From an uncultured Alistipes sp. (GTDB taxonomy: Bacteria > Bacteroidota > Bacteroidia > Bacteroidales > Rikenellaceae): DNA of 64,000 nt. Where the stretch lies: contig CALLRW010000002.1 in assembly GCA_938014215.1 (NCBI GenBank), positions 124,001 through 188,000 on the forward strand, written 5' to 3'. Below are positions 25,130 through 33,875 of the stretch, one piece after another. Position numbers and translations under genes: made by a program. Positions within the stretch are counted from its first letter, which is position 1, and every line of letters starts with the position of its first letter. The notes beneath the pieces are model-generated. The model saw only the letters and a program-made list of their open reading frames with translations, was not told where the DNA came from and ran no database searches.

Positions 25130-26053
25130 ATGAAGGATTTACTCACGGCAGAACACGTCTCGAAGCGCTACGCCAACCATACGGCCCTCGACGACGTCTC
25201 GCTCACCATCCCCGAAGGCTCGGTCTACGGCCTGCTCGGCCCGAACGGCGCCGGCAAAACGACCCTCATCCGCATCATCAACCGCATCACCGCCCCCGAC
25301 AGCGGCCGGGTCCTCTTCGACGGCCACGAAATCGCCCCCGAAGATATCTACCGCATCGGCTACCTCCCCGAGGAGCGCGGCCTCTACAAGAAGATGAAGG
25401 TGGGCGAACAGGCCCTCTTCTTCGCCCGTCTGAAGGGGCTCTCGCGCCGCGACGCCACAGCCCGCCTGAAGGTGTGGTTCGAGAAGTTCGGCATCCAGAA
25501 CTGGTGGGACAAGAAGGTTGAGGAGCTCTCGAAGGGCATGGCCCAGAAGGTGCAGTTCATCGTCACGGTGCTGCACGAACCGCGGCTGCTGATCTTCGAC
25601 GAACCCTTCTCGGGCTTCGACCCGATCAACGCCAACCTGCTGAAGGAGGAGATCCTGGCCCTGCGCGACAAGGGGTCGACGGTGATCTTCTCGACGCACA
25701 ACATGTCCTCCGTGGAGGAGATCTGCGACCACATCACGCTGATCAACAAGTCGAAGAACATCCTCTCGGGGCGTGTCGACGAGATCCGCCGCCGCCACGG
25801 CGCCAACATCTTCGAGGTGGCCTACCGCGGCGACGAGACCGCCCTGCGCCGGGCCGTCGAGGGACGCTGCGAGATCCTCGAAGGGGCCGCCGAGGAGTCG
25901 GTCTACCGCACGCTGAAGCTCCATGTCGAGCGCGACGAGGAGGTGCGCGAGGTCATCGCGGCGGTGAACGCGGCGGTCGAGCTGCGCTCGTTCCGCGAGA
26001 TCATCCCCTCGATGAACGACATCTTCATCCGCGCGGTGAACGGCCAGCTGTAA
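25130..26053 (+). CDS. ABC exporter ATP-binding protein (NatA/CcmA type)
   Basis: 307 residues. Walker A GLLGPNGAGKTTLIRI, Q-loop region IGYLPEERGLYKKMKV, signature VEELSKGMAQKVQF (LSKGM variant), Walker B LLIFDEPFSGFDP, and switch His in VIFSTHNM. The C-terminal ~75 residues form the extra domain typical of NatA-like exporters. It powers the ABC-2 permease encoded two genes downstream; the substrate cannot be read from sequence (family members move Na+, drugs, peptides or lipids). First gene of a three-gene unit behind the palindrome-bearing promoter. Confidence 0.93.
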   Translation: MKDLLTAEHVSKRYANHTALDDVSLTIPEGSVYGLLGPNGAGKTTLIRIINRITAPDSGRVLFDGHEIAPEDIYRIGYLPEERGLYKKMKVGEQALFFARLKGLSRRDATARLKVWFEKFGIQNWWDKKVEELSKGMAQKVQFIVTVLHEPRLLIFDEPFSGFDPINANLLKEEILALRDKGSTVIFSTHNMSSVEEICDHITLINKSKNILSGRVDEIRRRHGANIFEVAYRGDETALRRAVEGRCEILEGAAEESVYRTLKLHVERDEEVREVIAAVNAAVELRSFREIIPSMNDIFIRAVNGQL

Positions 26054-26064
26054 CCGGGCGCGCC

Positions 26065-26307
26065 ATGGGAACAACCACCGGAAAGGAGCGTCAGCGCCAA
26101 CCGCAACGCCTCGGAACGGCCGCCGCACAGACGCTCGCCGGGCTGTGCCTGGGGCTGGGGATGTACGGCGTGATCCACGGTCTGAAGGCGGAGGAGGGCA
26201 CGCTGCCGATCACCCTTTCGGCCATCACCCTGTGCTGCGGCCTCGTGCTGCTGCTCCGCGCGCGAAACACCGCCCCCCGGGACGAAAAAGAGAATGTAAA
26301 CCGATAA
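26065..26307 (+). CDS. Small two-helix membrane protein between ABC subunits
   Basis: 80 residues with a basic N-terminus (MGTTTGKERQRQPQRLG), two predicted membrane helices (TLAGLCLGLGMYGVIHGL and LPITLSAITLCCGLVLLLRA) and a charged tail. It starts 11 bases after the ATPase stop and ends 14 bases before the permease ATG, so it is an operon member. It may be an accessory subunit of the exporter; no family recognised. Confidence 0.72.
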   Translation: MGTTTGKERQRQPQRLGTAAAQTLAGLCLGLGMYGVIHGLKAEEGTLPITLSAITLCCGLVLLLRARNTAPRDEKENVNR

Positions 26308-26321
26308 AAAACCCACACACC

Positions 26322-27644
26322 ATGTCCAACATATTCATCATCATCCAGCGCGAATTCAACGAGCGCGTGCGGAAAAAGTCCTTCATCATCACCACGATTC
26401 TGATGCCGGTGCTGATGGTGGCCCTGATGGCGGCTCCGGCCCTCATCATGGAGTACTCGAAGGGCGAACAGAAGCGGATCGCCGTGATCGACGACAGCGG
26501 ACTGATCGCCCCGCGGCTCGAGAGCAACGAGGAGATCGCCTACGAGACGACCTCGCTGACGACCGATGAGGCCCGCAAGGACCTCACCGACCTCTTCGGC
26601 ATCCTCTACATCGGCTCCGACATCCTGCAGAACCCCTCCGACGTACGGCTCTACGCCAACTCGTCGACCTCGCTCTCGATCGAGAGCGACATCACCGGCC
26701 AGATCGAGAAGATCCTCGAGGCCGAAAAGCTCAAGGCCTACGACATCGACAACCTGCAGCAGATCCTCGACGAGGTGAAGACCACCGTCACGCTGCAGAC
26801 CTTCCGCAACGACAAGTCGCAGGAGGGGGAGACGCAGGCGCAGTCGTCGACCGTGGCCACGGCACTGGGCTTCATCCTGGGCTTCGTGCTCTACATGTTC
26901 CTGCTGATCTACGGCTCGATGGTCATGCAGTCGGTGATCGAGGAGAAGAACAACCGCGTACTGGAGGTGATGGTCTCGTCCGTCAGGCCGTTCGACCTGA
27001 TGCTGGGCAAGATCCTCGGCGTGGCGGCCGTCGCCGTGGTTCAGGTGCTCATCTGGGGCGTGCTGATCGTCGTTGCGGGCAGTGTCGTGATGCCCCAGCT
27101 GATGCCGGCCGACGCCATGGCCAGCATCCAGGCCATGCAGCAGGGCGCACCCGACGCCGCTGCCATGAGCGGCATGGATCCCGACATGCTGCAGGCCATG
27201 GCGGCCATGACCGACCTGGGCTACATCGTCAAGATCTTCGTCTGCCTGCTGCTCTTCGTCTTCGGCGGCTACCTGCTCTACTCGGCGATGTTCGCCGCCG
27301 TGGGGTCGGCCGTGGACAACGTCCAGGACGCCTCGCAGCTGCAGATGCCCATCACGCTGCCGATCATCCTGGCGCTGCTGATGATGCTCGCCGTCATCAA
27401 GGACCCCAACTCGTCGCTGGCCTTCTGGTTCTCGATCATCCCCTTCACGTCGCCCGTGGTGATGATGGCGCGCATCCCCTACGACATTCCGCTGTGGGAG
27501 ATCGTCCTCTCGCTGGCGGTGCTCTACGCCTCGTTCGTGGCGATGGTATGGTTCGCGGCGAAGATCTACCGCGTGGGCATCTTCATGTACGGCAAGAAGC
27601 CGACGCTGAAGGAGCTCCTCAAGTGGATCCGCTACAAATATTGA
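26322..27644 (+). CDS. ABC-2 type permease (NatB-like)
   Basis: 440 residues from ATG 26322, chosen because MSNIFIIIQREFNERVRKKS is the usual start of the family. First helix at ~20-45 (FIITTILMPVLMVALMAAPALIM), then a ~170-residue extracytoplasmic domain, then five to six helices from ~185. The cytoplasmic block VIEEKNNRVLEVMVSSVRPFDLMLGKILG is the classic ABC-2/NatB signature. A Met/Ala-rich extracytoplasmic loop (DAMASIQAMQQGAPDAAAMS...) follows. Partner of the ATPase at 25130. Confidence 0.93.
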   Translation: MSNIFIIIQREFNERVRKKSFIITTILMPVLMVALMAAPALIMEYSKGEQKRIAVIDDSGLIAPRLESNEEIAYETTSLTTDEARKDLTDLFGILYIGSDILQNPSDVRLYANSSTSLSIESDITGQIEKILEAEKLKAYDIDNLQQILDEVKTTVTLQTFRNDKSQEGETQAQSSTVATALGFILGFVLYMFLLIYGSMVMQSVIEEKNNRVLEVMVSSVRPFDLMLGKILGVAAVAVVQVLIWGVLIVVAGSVVMPQLMPADAMASIQAMQQGAPDAAAMSGMDPDMLQAMAAMTDLGYIVKIFVCLLLFVFGGYLLYSAMFAAVGSAVDNVQDASQLQMPITLPIILALLMMLAVIKDPNSSLAFWFSIIPFTSPVVMMARIPYDIPLWEIVLSLAVLYASFVAMVWFAAKIYRVGIFMYGKKPTLKELLKWIRYKY

Positions 27645-27652
27645 CCCGTCGG

Positions 27653-27696
27653 CACCCCGGCCGGAGGCGATATCCACCCCCCCGGCCGGGTGTTTT
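27653..27696 (+). terminator. Terminator of the ABC operon
   Basis: CACCCCGGCCGG pairs with CCGGCCGGGTG across a 17-nt loop, followed by TTTT. Confidence 0.75.
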
Positions 27697-27715
27697 CCGG
27701 GTGAAAACCAATTTC

Positions 27716-27738
27716 CTGTTATTCGGATAACAGTTTTT
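27716..27738 (+). promoter_or_regulatory. Short palindrome with T-run just upstream of the pgk promoter
   Basis: CTGTTAT-TCGG-ATAACAG followed by TTTTT. It may be a second weak terminator for the ABC operon or an operator overlapping the pgk -33 region. Confidence 0.5.
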
Positions 27739-27752
27739 CTGAATTTTTTTCA

Positions 27753-27760
27753 TAAATTTG
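27753..27760 (+). promoter_or_regulatory. -7 box of pgk
   Basis: TAAATTTG, with T-rich sequence at the -33 position; the leader to the pgk ATG is ~80 bases. Confidence 0.65.
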
Positions 27761-27841
27761 TCGCAGATTCCGCGGCGGGTTGCGCCCACGCGGATCCAAA
27801 CCGCACAAGAGTTTCTACAAAATACTTAAAATCAAAGAGCT

Positions 27842-29104
27842 ATGATCTCGATTGACAATTACGATTTCAAAGGCAAACGCGCGATCATCCGCGTGGATTT
27901 CAATGTGCCCCTCAACGAGAAGGGCGAGGTAACCGACGACACGCGTATCCGTGCCGCCATGCCGACGATCAAGAAGGTGCTGGCCGAGGGCGGATCGGTG
28001 ATCCTCATGTCGCACATGGGTCGTCCGAAGAAGAACCCGGATCCGAAATATTCGCTCGAGCAGATCATCCCGGACATCGAGAAGAACCTCGGCACGAAGG
28101 TCGAGTTCGCCGGCGACTGCATGGGTGAGAAGGCCGCCGAGATGGCCAAGAACCTCAAGCCGGGCGAGGTGATGCTGCTGGAGAACCTGCGCTTCTACGC
28201 CGAGGAGGAGGGCAAGCCGCGCGGTCTGGCCGAGGACGCCACCAAGGAGGAGAAGGATGCCGCCAAGAAGGCCCTGAAGGAGGGTCCGCAGAAGGAGTTC
28301 GTCAAGAAGCTCGCTTCGTACGCCGACTGCTACATCAACGACGCCTTCGGTACGGCTCACCGCAAGCACGCATCGACCTACCTGATCGCCAAGCACTTCC
28401 CCAACGACAAGATGTTCGGCTACCTGATGGAGAAGGAGGTCAAGGCCATCTCGTCGCTCATGGAGGCACCGCAGCACCCGTTCTGCGCCATCATCGGCGG
28501 ATCGAAGGTTTCGACGAAGATCGGCGTGATCAAGTCGCTCATCGAGAAGGTTGACTCGATCGTCATCGGCGGCGGCATGACCTACACGTTCGCCGCAGCC
28601 CAGGGCGGCAAGGTCGGCAACTCGATCTGCGAGCCCGACATGTTCCCGGTAGCCCTGGAGATCCTCGAGCTGGCCAAGCAGAAGGGCGTACAGCTCGTGA
28701 TGTCGCCCGACGCGCTGATCGCCGACGCCTTCTCGGCCGACGCCAACACGTCGACGGCTCCGGCCAACAACATTCCCGACGGATGGGAGGGTGTCGACAT
28801 TGCCGACGAAGGCAAGAAGATCTTCCGCGAGCACATCCTCGGCTGCAAGACGATTCTGTGGAACGGCCCGGTAGGCGTCTTCGAGATCGACAAGTTCGCC
28901 ACGGGATCGAAGGAGGTGGCCCTGGCTATCGCCGAGGCTACGAAGAAGGGTGCCTACTCGCTCATCGGCGGCGGTGACTCGGTAGCCTGCATCAACAAGT
29001 TCGGTCTGGCCGACCAGGTATCGTACATCTCGACCGGCGGCGGCGCCCTGCTCGAGTACATCGAGTTCGGCACGCTTCCCGGCGTAGAGGCCATCCGCGA
29101 ATAA
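27842..29104 (+). CDS. pgk: Phosphoglycerate kinase
   Basis: 420 residues; makes ATP from 1,3-bisphosphoglycerate in glycolysis. Family blocks are complete: GKRAIIRVDFNVPL, DDTRIRAAMPTIKKVL, LMSHMGRPKK, LLENLRFY, NDAFGTAHRKHAST, CAIIGGSKVSTKIGVI, ILWNGPVGVFEIDKFATGS and SLIGGGDSVACINKFG with the final STGGGALLEYIE. The 30-residue stretch after LLENLRFYAEEEGK is Lys/Glu-rich, as in other Bacteroidota enzymes. Single gene with its own promoter and terminator. Confidence 0.98.
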   Translation: MISIDNYDFKGKRAIIRVDFNVPLNEKGEVTDDTRIRAAMPTIKKVLAEGGSVILMSHMGRPKKNPDPKYSLEQIIPDIEKNLGTKVEFAGDCMGEKAAEMAKNLKPGEVMLLENLRFYAEEEGKPRGLAEDATKEEKDAAKKALKEGPQKEFVKKLASYADCYINDAFGTAHRKHASTYLIAKHFPNDKMFGYLMEKEVKAISSLMEAPQHPFCAIIGGSKVSTKIGVIKSLIEKVDSIVIGGGMTYTFAAAQGGKVGNSICEPDMFPVALEILELAKQKGVQLVMSPDALIADAFSADANTSTAPANNIPDGWEGVDIADEGKKIFREHILGCKTILWNGPVGVFEIDKFATGSKEVALAIAEATKKGAYSLIGGGDSVACINKFGLADQVSYISTGGGALLEYIEFGTLPGVEAIRE

Positions 29105-29130
29105 TACGCACCGAAGGAACACGAATACAC

Positions 29131-29170
29131 GAAACGGAGATTTCCGGGAGACGGAGGTCTCCGTTTCTTT
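29131..29170 (+). terminator. Terminator of pgk
   Basis: GAAACGGAGA / TCTCCGTTTC 10-bp stem with a 17-nt loop and CTTT tail; it ends just before the M13 peptidase start, so that gene's expression may come from read-through or from a promoter not recognised here. Confidence 0.7.
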
Positions 29171-29187
29171 CCAAAAACCCGAACAAG

Positions 29188-31227
29188 ATGAAACGTATCA
29201 TTCTTTTCGCAGCAACCCTGGCCTGTATGGCAGCCTGTCAGAACAACAATACCACGAAGGTTCCGGCCATCGATCTGAATAACTTCGATCTTTCGGTGGC
29301 CCCGAATGCCGACTTCTACCAGTATGCCACGGGCGGCTGGCAGAAGAACAACCCGCTCAAACCCGAATTCTCGCGCTACGGCTCGTTCGACGTGCTCCGC
29401 GAGAACAACGAAAAACGCATCAACGAACTCTTCCAGGAGATGTCGAAGCTGCAGGCCGCTCCGGGCAGCGTCGAGCAGAAGATCTCGGATCTCTACAAGA
29501 TGGGGCTCGACTCGACGCGTCTGAACGCCGAGGGCGCCACGCCGCTGCAGGGCGATCTGCAGCTGGTCGAGGGGCTGACCGACCGGGCACAGCTCCCGAC
29601 GCTGCTGGCCAAGATCCACATGTCGATGGGCAACCCGTTCTTCGGCATCGGCGTGATGGCCGACCTGATGGACAGCAACGTCAATACGCTCTACGTGGCA
29701 CAGTCGGGGCTCTCGATGGGCGACCGCGACTACTACGTCGACCCGGAGAACGCCTCGATCAAGGAGGCCTACAAGAACTACCTGGTGCGCATCTTCACGC
29801 TGGCCGGTTACGACGATGCCGCAGCCGCCCAGGCCGCAGCGGATGCCCTCGAGATCGAGGATTCGCTGGCCGAGGTCTTCTTCTCGAACGTCGAGCAGCG
29901 CGACATCGCCTCGCAGTACAACCCGATGACGCGCGAGGAGTTCGCCAAGGCGTACGACGCACTGGACTGGAACGCCTATTTCGAGGGGATGGGTCTTGCC
30001 AACGTCGACCGCATGATCGTGCAGCAGAAGCGCGTGATGGAGCGTGTCAACGAGATGCTGAAGACGCTTCCGCTGGAGAAGATCCGCCACTACCTGGCCG
30101 CACAGATCATCGACGGGGGCGCCTCGTCGCTGAGCGACGACTTCCAGACCGCCTCGTTCGAGTTCTACGGCCGCACGATGTCGGGCCAGCAGGAGCAGAA
30201 GCCGCGCTGGAAGCGTGCCATGTCGGTGCCCAACTCGCTGCTGGGCGAGGCCGTGGGCGAGATGTACGTGGCGAAGTACTTCCCCGAGAAGGACAAGCTG
30301 CGCATGATGGAGCTGGTGAAGAACCTGCAGAAGTCGCTCTCGCAGCACATCGCCGCACTGGACTGGATGTCGGACGCCACGAAGGCCAAGGCACAGGAGA
30401 AGCTCTCGTCGTTCACCGTGAAGATCGGCTACCCCGACAAGTGGAAGGACTACACGACGCTCGAGATCGATCCCAAGAAGAGCTACTACGAGAACCTGCG
30501 CAACGCTTCGGCCTGGTTCACGAAGGATAACCTGGAGAAGTACGGCAAGCCGGTCGACAAGGCCGAGTGGGGGATGACGCCGCAGACGGTGAACGCCTAC
30601 TACAACCCGTCGACGAACGAGATCTGCTTCCCGGCCGCCATTCTTCAGCCGCCGTTCTACAACCCGGATGCCGACGACGCGGTGAACTACGGTGCCATCG
30701 GCGTGGTGATCGGCCACGAGATGACCCACGGATTCGACGACCAGGGCCGTCAGTTCGACAAGGACGGCAACATGAACAACTGGTGGACCGACGAGGATGC
30801 GGCCGCCTTCAAGGCGAAGACCGACATTCTGGTCAAGCAGTTCGACGCCATCGAGGTGCTTCCGGCCAAGGACGGCCAGCCGGCCCTGCACGCCAACGGC
30901 GCCCTGTCGCTGGGTGAGAACATCGCCGACCAGGGCGGTCTGCGCGTCGCCTACACGGCCTACCAGAACTCGCTCGAGGGCAAGGATCACCCCGCGCCGA
31001 TCGACGGTTTCACCGACGCACAGCGCTTCTACCTGGCCTACGCCACGCTGTGGGCACAGAATATCCGCGACGAGGAGATCGCCCGTCTGACGAAGCTCGA
31101 CGTACACTCGCTGGGCAAGTGGCGTGTGAATGCCACGCTGCGCAACATCCAGGACTTCTACGACGCCTTCGGCATCACCGACGGTGCGATGTTCATGCCC
31201 GAGCAGGAGCGTGTGATCATCTGGTAA
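29188..31227 (+). CDS. pepO: M13-family zinc metallopeptidase lipoprotein (PepO/neprilysin-like)
   Basis: 679 residues. Lipobox MAAC with Cys18, so exported and lipid-anchored. Zinc site HEMTH in VVIGHEMTHGFDDQGRQFDKDG with the third ligand Glu in LGENIADQGGL, and the substrate-binding NAYYNPSTNEICFPAAIL strand. C-terminal motif RVNATLRNIQDFYDAFG is normal. Expected to cut oligopeptides in the periplasm or at the surface, feeding amino-acid fermentation. Length matches the bacterial family. Confidence 0.96.
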   Translation: MKRIILFAATLACMAACQNNNTTKVPAIDLNNFDLSVAPNADFYQYATGGWQKNNPLKPEFSRYGSFDVLRENNEKRINELFQEMSKLQAAPGSVEQKISDLYKMGLDSTRLNAEGATPLQGDLQLVEGLTDRAQLPTLLAKIHMSMGNPFFGIGVMADLMDSNVNTLYVAQSGLSMGDRDYYVDPENASIKEAYKNYLVRIFTLAGYDDAAAAQAAADALEIEDSLAEVFFSNVEQRDIASQYNPMTREEFAKAYDALDWNAYFEGMGLANVDRMIVQQKRVMERVNEMLKTLPLEKIRHYLAAQIIDGGASSLSDDFQTASFEFYGRTMSGQQEQKPRWKRAMSVPNSLLGEAVGEMYVAKYFPEKDKLRMMELVKNLQKSLSQHIAALDWMSDATKAKAQEKLSSFTVKIGYPDKWKDYTTLEIDPKKSYYENLRNASAWFTKDNLEKYGKPVDKAEWGMTPQTVNAYYNPSTNEICFPAAILQPPFYNPDADDAVNYGAIGVVIGHEMTHGFDDQGRQFDKDGNMNNWWTDEDAAAFKAKTDILVKQFDAIEVLPAKDGQPALHANGALSLGENIADQGGLRVAYTAYQNSLEGKDHPAPIDGFTDAQRFYLAYATLWAQNIRDEEIARLTKLDVHSLGKWRVNATLRNIQDFYDAFGITDGAMFMPEQERVIIW

Positions 31228-31273
31228 AAGCGAGCCCGCTGAGGCGTCCGGTCTGTGGACCGGGCCCCATACG

Positions 31274-31307
31274 AAAAGAGCGTCCGACATTTCGGACGCT
31301 CTTTTTT
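31274..31307 (+). terminator. Terminator of the M13 peptidase gene
   Basis: AAAGAGCGTCCGA / TCGGACGCTCTTTTTT, strong stem with a short loop and T6. Confidence 0.93.
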
Positions 31308-31498
31308 GTTGCAAACGTTTCACGCCTTCCGGCCAGAGCCCCGAACGTCCGGCCGGCACCTCGAACTTTCAGCCGACTCCCCGAACTTCAGCCAGCACCC
31401 CGGGCGGGAGGCGGCATTGCCGCCGGCCTGGCATTACAGCCCTTTTACGCCTGTTTCAAGTCGATCTGGAGGGTTTCTTCCACCCCGCCCGGGAAAAC

Positions 31499-33796
31499 TC
31501 AATAGAAGGTCCCTTTCGGGGCAAAGATGGCGTATCCGAAGTTGAAGGTGAGATACATGTTCTTCCAATCCTTCAGGTCGTACTTCGTCAGCGAGAGGCT
31601 GACGGGACCGATCGGCGAGTGGTAGACGAGCGAAGCCTCGGCAATGTAGTGCCAGCGTTCGTCGGGGACACCGAGCGGGTTGAAGCTGTGCATCTCGCGG
31701 AACATGGCGTAGAAACTGGTGCGGAAGAAGAAGTCGGGCATCAGGTCGAAGGTGGGCATCACACCGCCCGCCACGAACCGGTTTGCGCGGAAATCGGGCA
31801 TGAAGACCATGCGGGCATGGGAGACGGGGGCATACTCGGGCATCGACATGAGCGTGGCGATTTCGGTGCTGAACGCGGGGTGGTCGGTCAGCACGGCATC
31901 GACGTTGACCCCGAGCGAGAACCAGTCGCTGCGGGGGATGTCGAAGAACTTGTTCCAGGTGAAACGACCGCCGAACCAGCGGCGCCGGTCGCGGCTCAGG
32001 AAGCGGTCGGCATCGTAGGGCTGATACTTGTCACGGCCGTTGACGTAGATGGCCGAGAGGTAGAGTTCCGAGCCGCGGCGCGGATAGAGCGCCTTGTCGA
32101 GGGTGTTTCGCGCCACGCCGGCACGCAGACCGAAGAAGGTGAAGCGCGAATGGTCGGTATCGTCGGCAAACAGATCTTCGGCATCGTAGCGGTAGTTGAC
32201 ATGGCCGATATTGGTGCGCAGGGCGAAGACGCTGCGGTGGGTCAGCGGCAGGCCGACGCCGAGCGTGAAGAAGCTCTCGCTGCTCTTGACCTGTTCGGCG
32301 TTCCGGATGCGGGTGATGTTTCCGAAATAGCCGTGGCGGAAGTTGCTCACCAAGAAGTTGTAGGAGTAGTCGACAAAGACGGGCTCGATGGCGTAGAAGT
32401 CGGTGCGGCCGCCCAGGGAGCCCCACGTGTAGAGGGGACCGAGATAGAGGTCGGCACCGAGCTGCTGCGAGACGCGTCCGATGCGGCGGTAGCTGATGCC
32501 GATGTAGGCCTGGTTGAAGGCCGTCGAGGAGATGTTGCCGCCGATGGTGATCCGGAAGTTGGGGCGCGTGGCGAAGCGGGCTTCGAAGGCGTACCCGCGC
32601 GAAAGCGAATCGTAGCGGACCTTCGGGAAGTCCATCGTGAAGTCGCCGCCGGCCAGCACCTCGTAGAGGTTGTCGCGCAGCTCGACGAAACCCATCGGGC
32701 GCTGCCGTCCGGGGGTGCGGCGGTCGACATGCATGAAGTCGCGGATATACTCGCGCTGGTCGCGCTTGAGCCCCTCGAGATGGTAGTCGTTGAAGACCAG
32801 CGGGGGGCACTTGTCGCGGAAGGCGCGCCGGCGGCGGTCGAACCAGAGCGAGTCACGACGTTCTCCGATCTTCTCGAGGAGCTGCGGCATGGCGGCCATG
32901 GCATCCTCGTAACCGGCATCCATGATCGCCTCGGCCTGGTCGAAGTCGAGCATCGTGACCCCGACGGCCCGGCGGATCGTGACGCTGCGCTCCTCGGGCA
33001 GCGTGTAGTCGGTCTCCTGCATGGCAAGCATGAAGGCCTGATCGAGGATGTTGCTCTTCTCGCTGGGCGGGGTGTTTCCACCGGTACAGATCGAACCGAT
33101 GATCAGATCGGGGTGGAACTCCTCGTCGAGGGGTTTCCAGGGGAAGTTGTCGTAGATGCCGCCGTCGTAGAGGAGCATCGAGTCGATGGTCATGGGCTTG
33201 AAGACCAGCGGGATGGACATCGACGAGCGGACGGCGACCCCCAGATCTCCGCGCTGCATGACCACGGGCCGGCGATGGTTCATGTCGCTGGCCACGCAGA
33301 GGAAGGGGACCATCAGGCGGTTGAAGTCGCCGTGCGAAGCGGCCGTCGCCGGGGCAAAGAGGTCCATAAGCGCCAGATCGATCTGCGTCGAGGAGATGAG
33401 GTTGGTCGGAAACTGGACGCGTTCGCCGGCCGGATTGTCGAGGTTGACGCGCACGGTCAGGAACGAGGGGTTGCTGCCCAGCTGGCGGTAGTAGCTCATG
33501 TATCGGTTGGGGTCGATACGCCCCGAGACCCACTCCTTGACCACCCCCGTATTGACGATGGCGCGCATCTCCGAGGGGGAGTACCCGGCGGCATACATGG
33601 CGGCGATGATCGAGCCCATGGAGGTACCGGCGACATAGTCGATCGGGATCCCGTTCTCCTCGAGGGCCTCGAGCACGCCGATGTGGTAAAGCCCCTTGGC
33701 GCCTCCGCCGCTCATCACCACACCGACCCCTTCGGCCCCGGCACGCGGTGCCAGCAGGAGGAGCAAACCCAGAAATGAGCCGATTTTACGCAACAT
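31499..33796 (-). CDS. Patatin-like phospholipase fused to an outer-membrane beta-barrel
   Basis: 765 residues with a signal peptide (~1-21). The patatin domain (~23-315) has the oxyanion loop GGGAKG, nucleophile elbow GTSMG and catalytic Asp in the DGG of LYDGGIYDNFPW, so an intact Ser-Asp dyad. A linker/POTRA-like segment follows (~320-400), then a BamA/Omp85-type 16-strand-like barrel to the C-terminus, ending in aromatic FAPKGTFY. This is the type Vd (PlpD-like) architecture. The lipase may be displayed in the outer membrane or stay periplasmic, acting on phospholipids. Single gene. Confidence 0.92.
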   Translation of the reverse strand: MLRKIGSFLGLLLLLAPRAGAEGVGVVMSGGGAKGLYHIGVLEALEENGIPIDYVAGTSMGSIIAAMYAAGYSPSEMRAIVNTGVVKEWVSGRIDPNRYMSYYRQLGSNPSFLTVRVNLDNPAGERVQFPTNLISSTQIDLALMDLFAPATAASHGDFNRLMVPFLCVASDMNHRRPVVMQRGDLGVAVRSSMSIPLVFKPMTIDSMLLYDGGIYDNFPWKPLDEEFHPDLIIGSICTGGNTPPSEKSNILDQAFMLAMQETDYTLPEERSVTIRRAVGVTMLDFDQAEAIMDAGYEDAMAAMPQLLEKIGERRDSLWFDRRRRAFRDKCPPLVFNDYHLEGLKRDQREYIRDFMHVDRRTPGRQRPMGFVELRDNLYEVLAGGDFTMDFPKVRYDSLSRGYAFEARFATRPNFRITIGGNISSTAFNQAYIGISYRRIGRVSQQLGADLYLGPLYTWGSLGGRTDFYAIEPVFVDYSYNFLVSNFRHGYFGNITRIRNAEQVKSSESFFTLGVGLPLTHRSVFALRTNIGHVNYRYDAEDLFADDTDHSRFTFFGLRAGVARNTLDKALYPRRGSELYLSAIYVNGRDKYQPYDADRFLSRDRRRWFGGRFTWNKFFDIPRSDWFSLGVNVDAVLTDHPAFSTEIATLMSMPEYAPVSHARMVFMPDFRANRFVAGGVMPTFDLMPDFFFRTSFYAMFREMHSFNPLGVPDERWHYIAEASLVYHSPIGPVSLSLTKYDLKDWKNMYLTFNFGYAIFAPKGTFY

Positions 33797-33811
33797 ATCT
33801 CAATTTTTTTA

Positions 33812-33819
33812 TAACTTTG
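33812..33819 (+). promoter_or_regulatory. -7 box of pheS
   Basis: TAACTTTG, 56 bases before the pheS ATG, in the 79-base gap shared with the divergent patatin gene. Confidence 0.7.
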
Positions 33820-33875
33820 CACGTTACTAAGGGGATGACCCTCAAAAGTAGACAAAAAAGAAACACGCACAAAAT

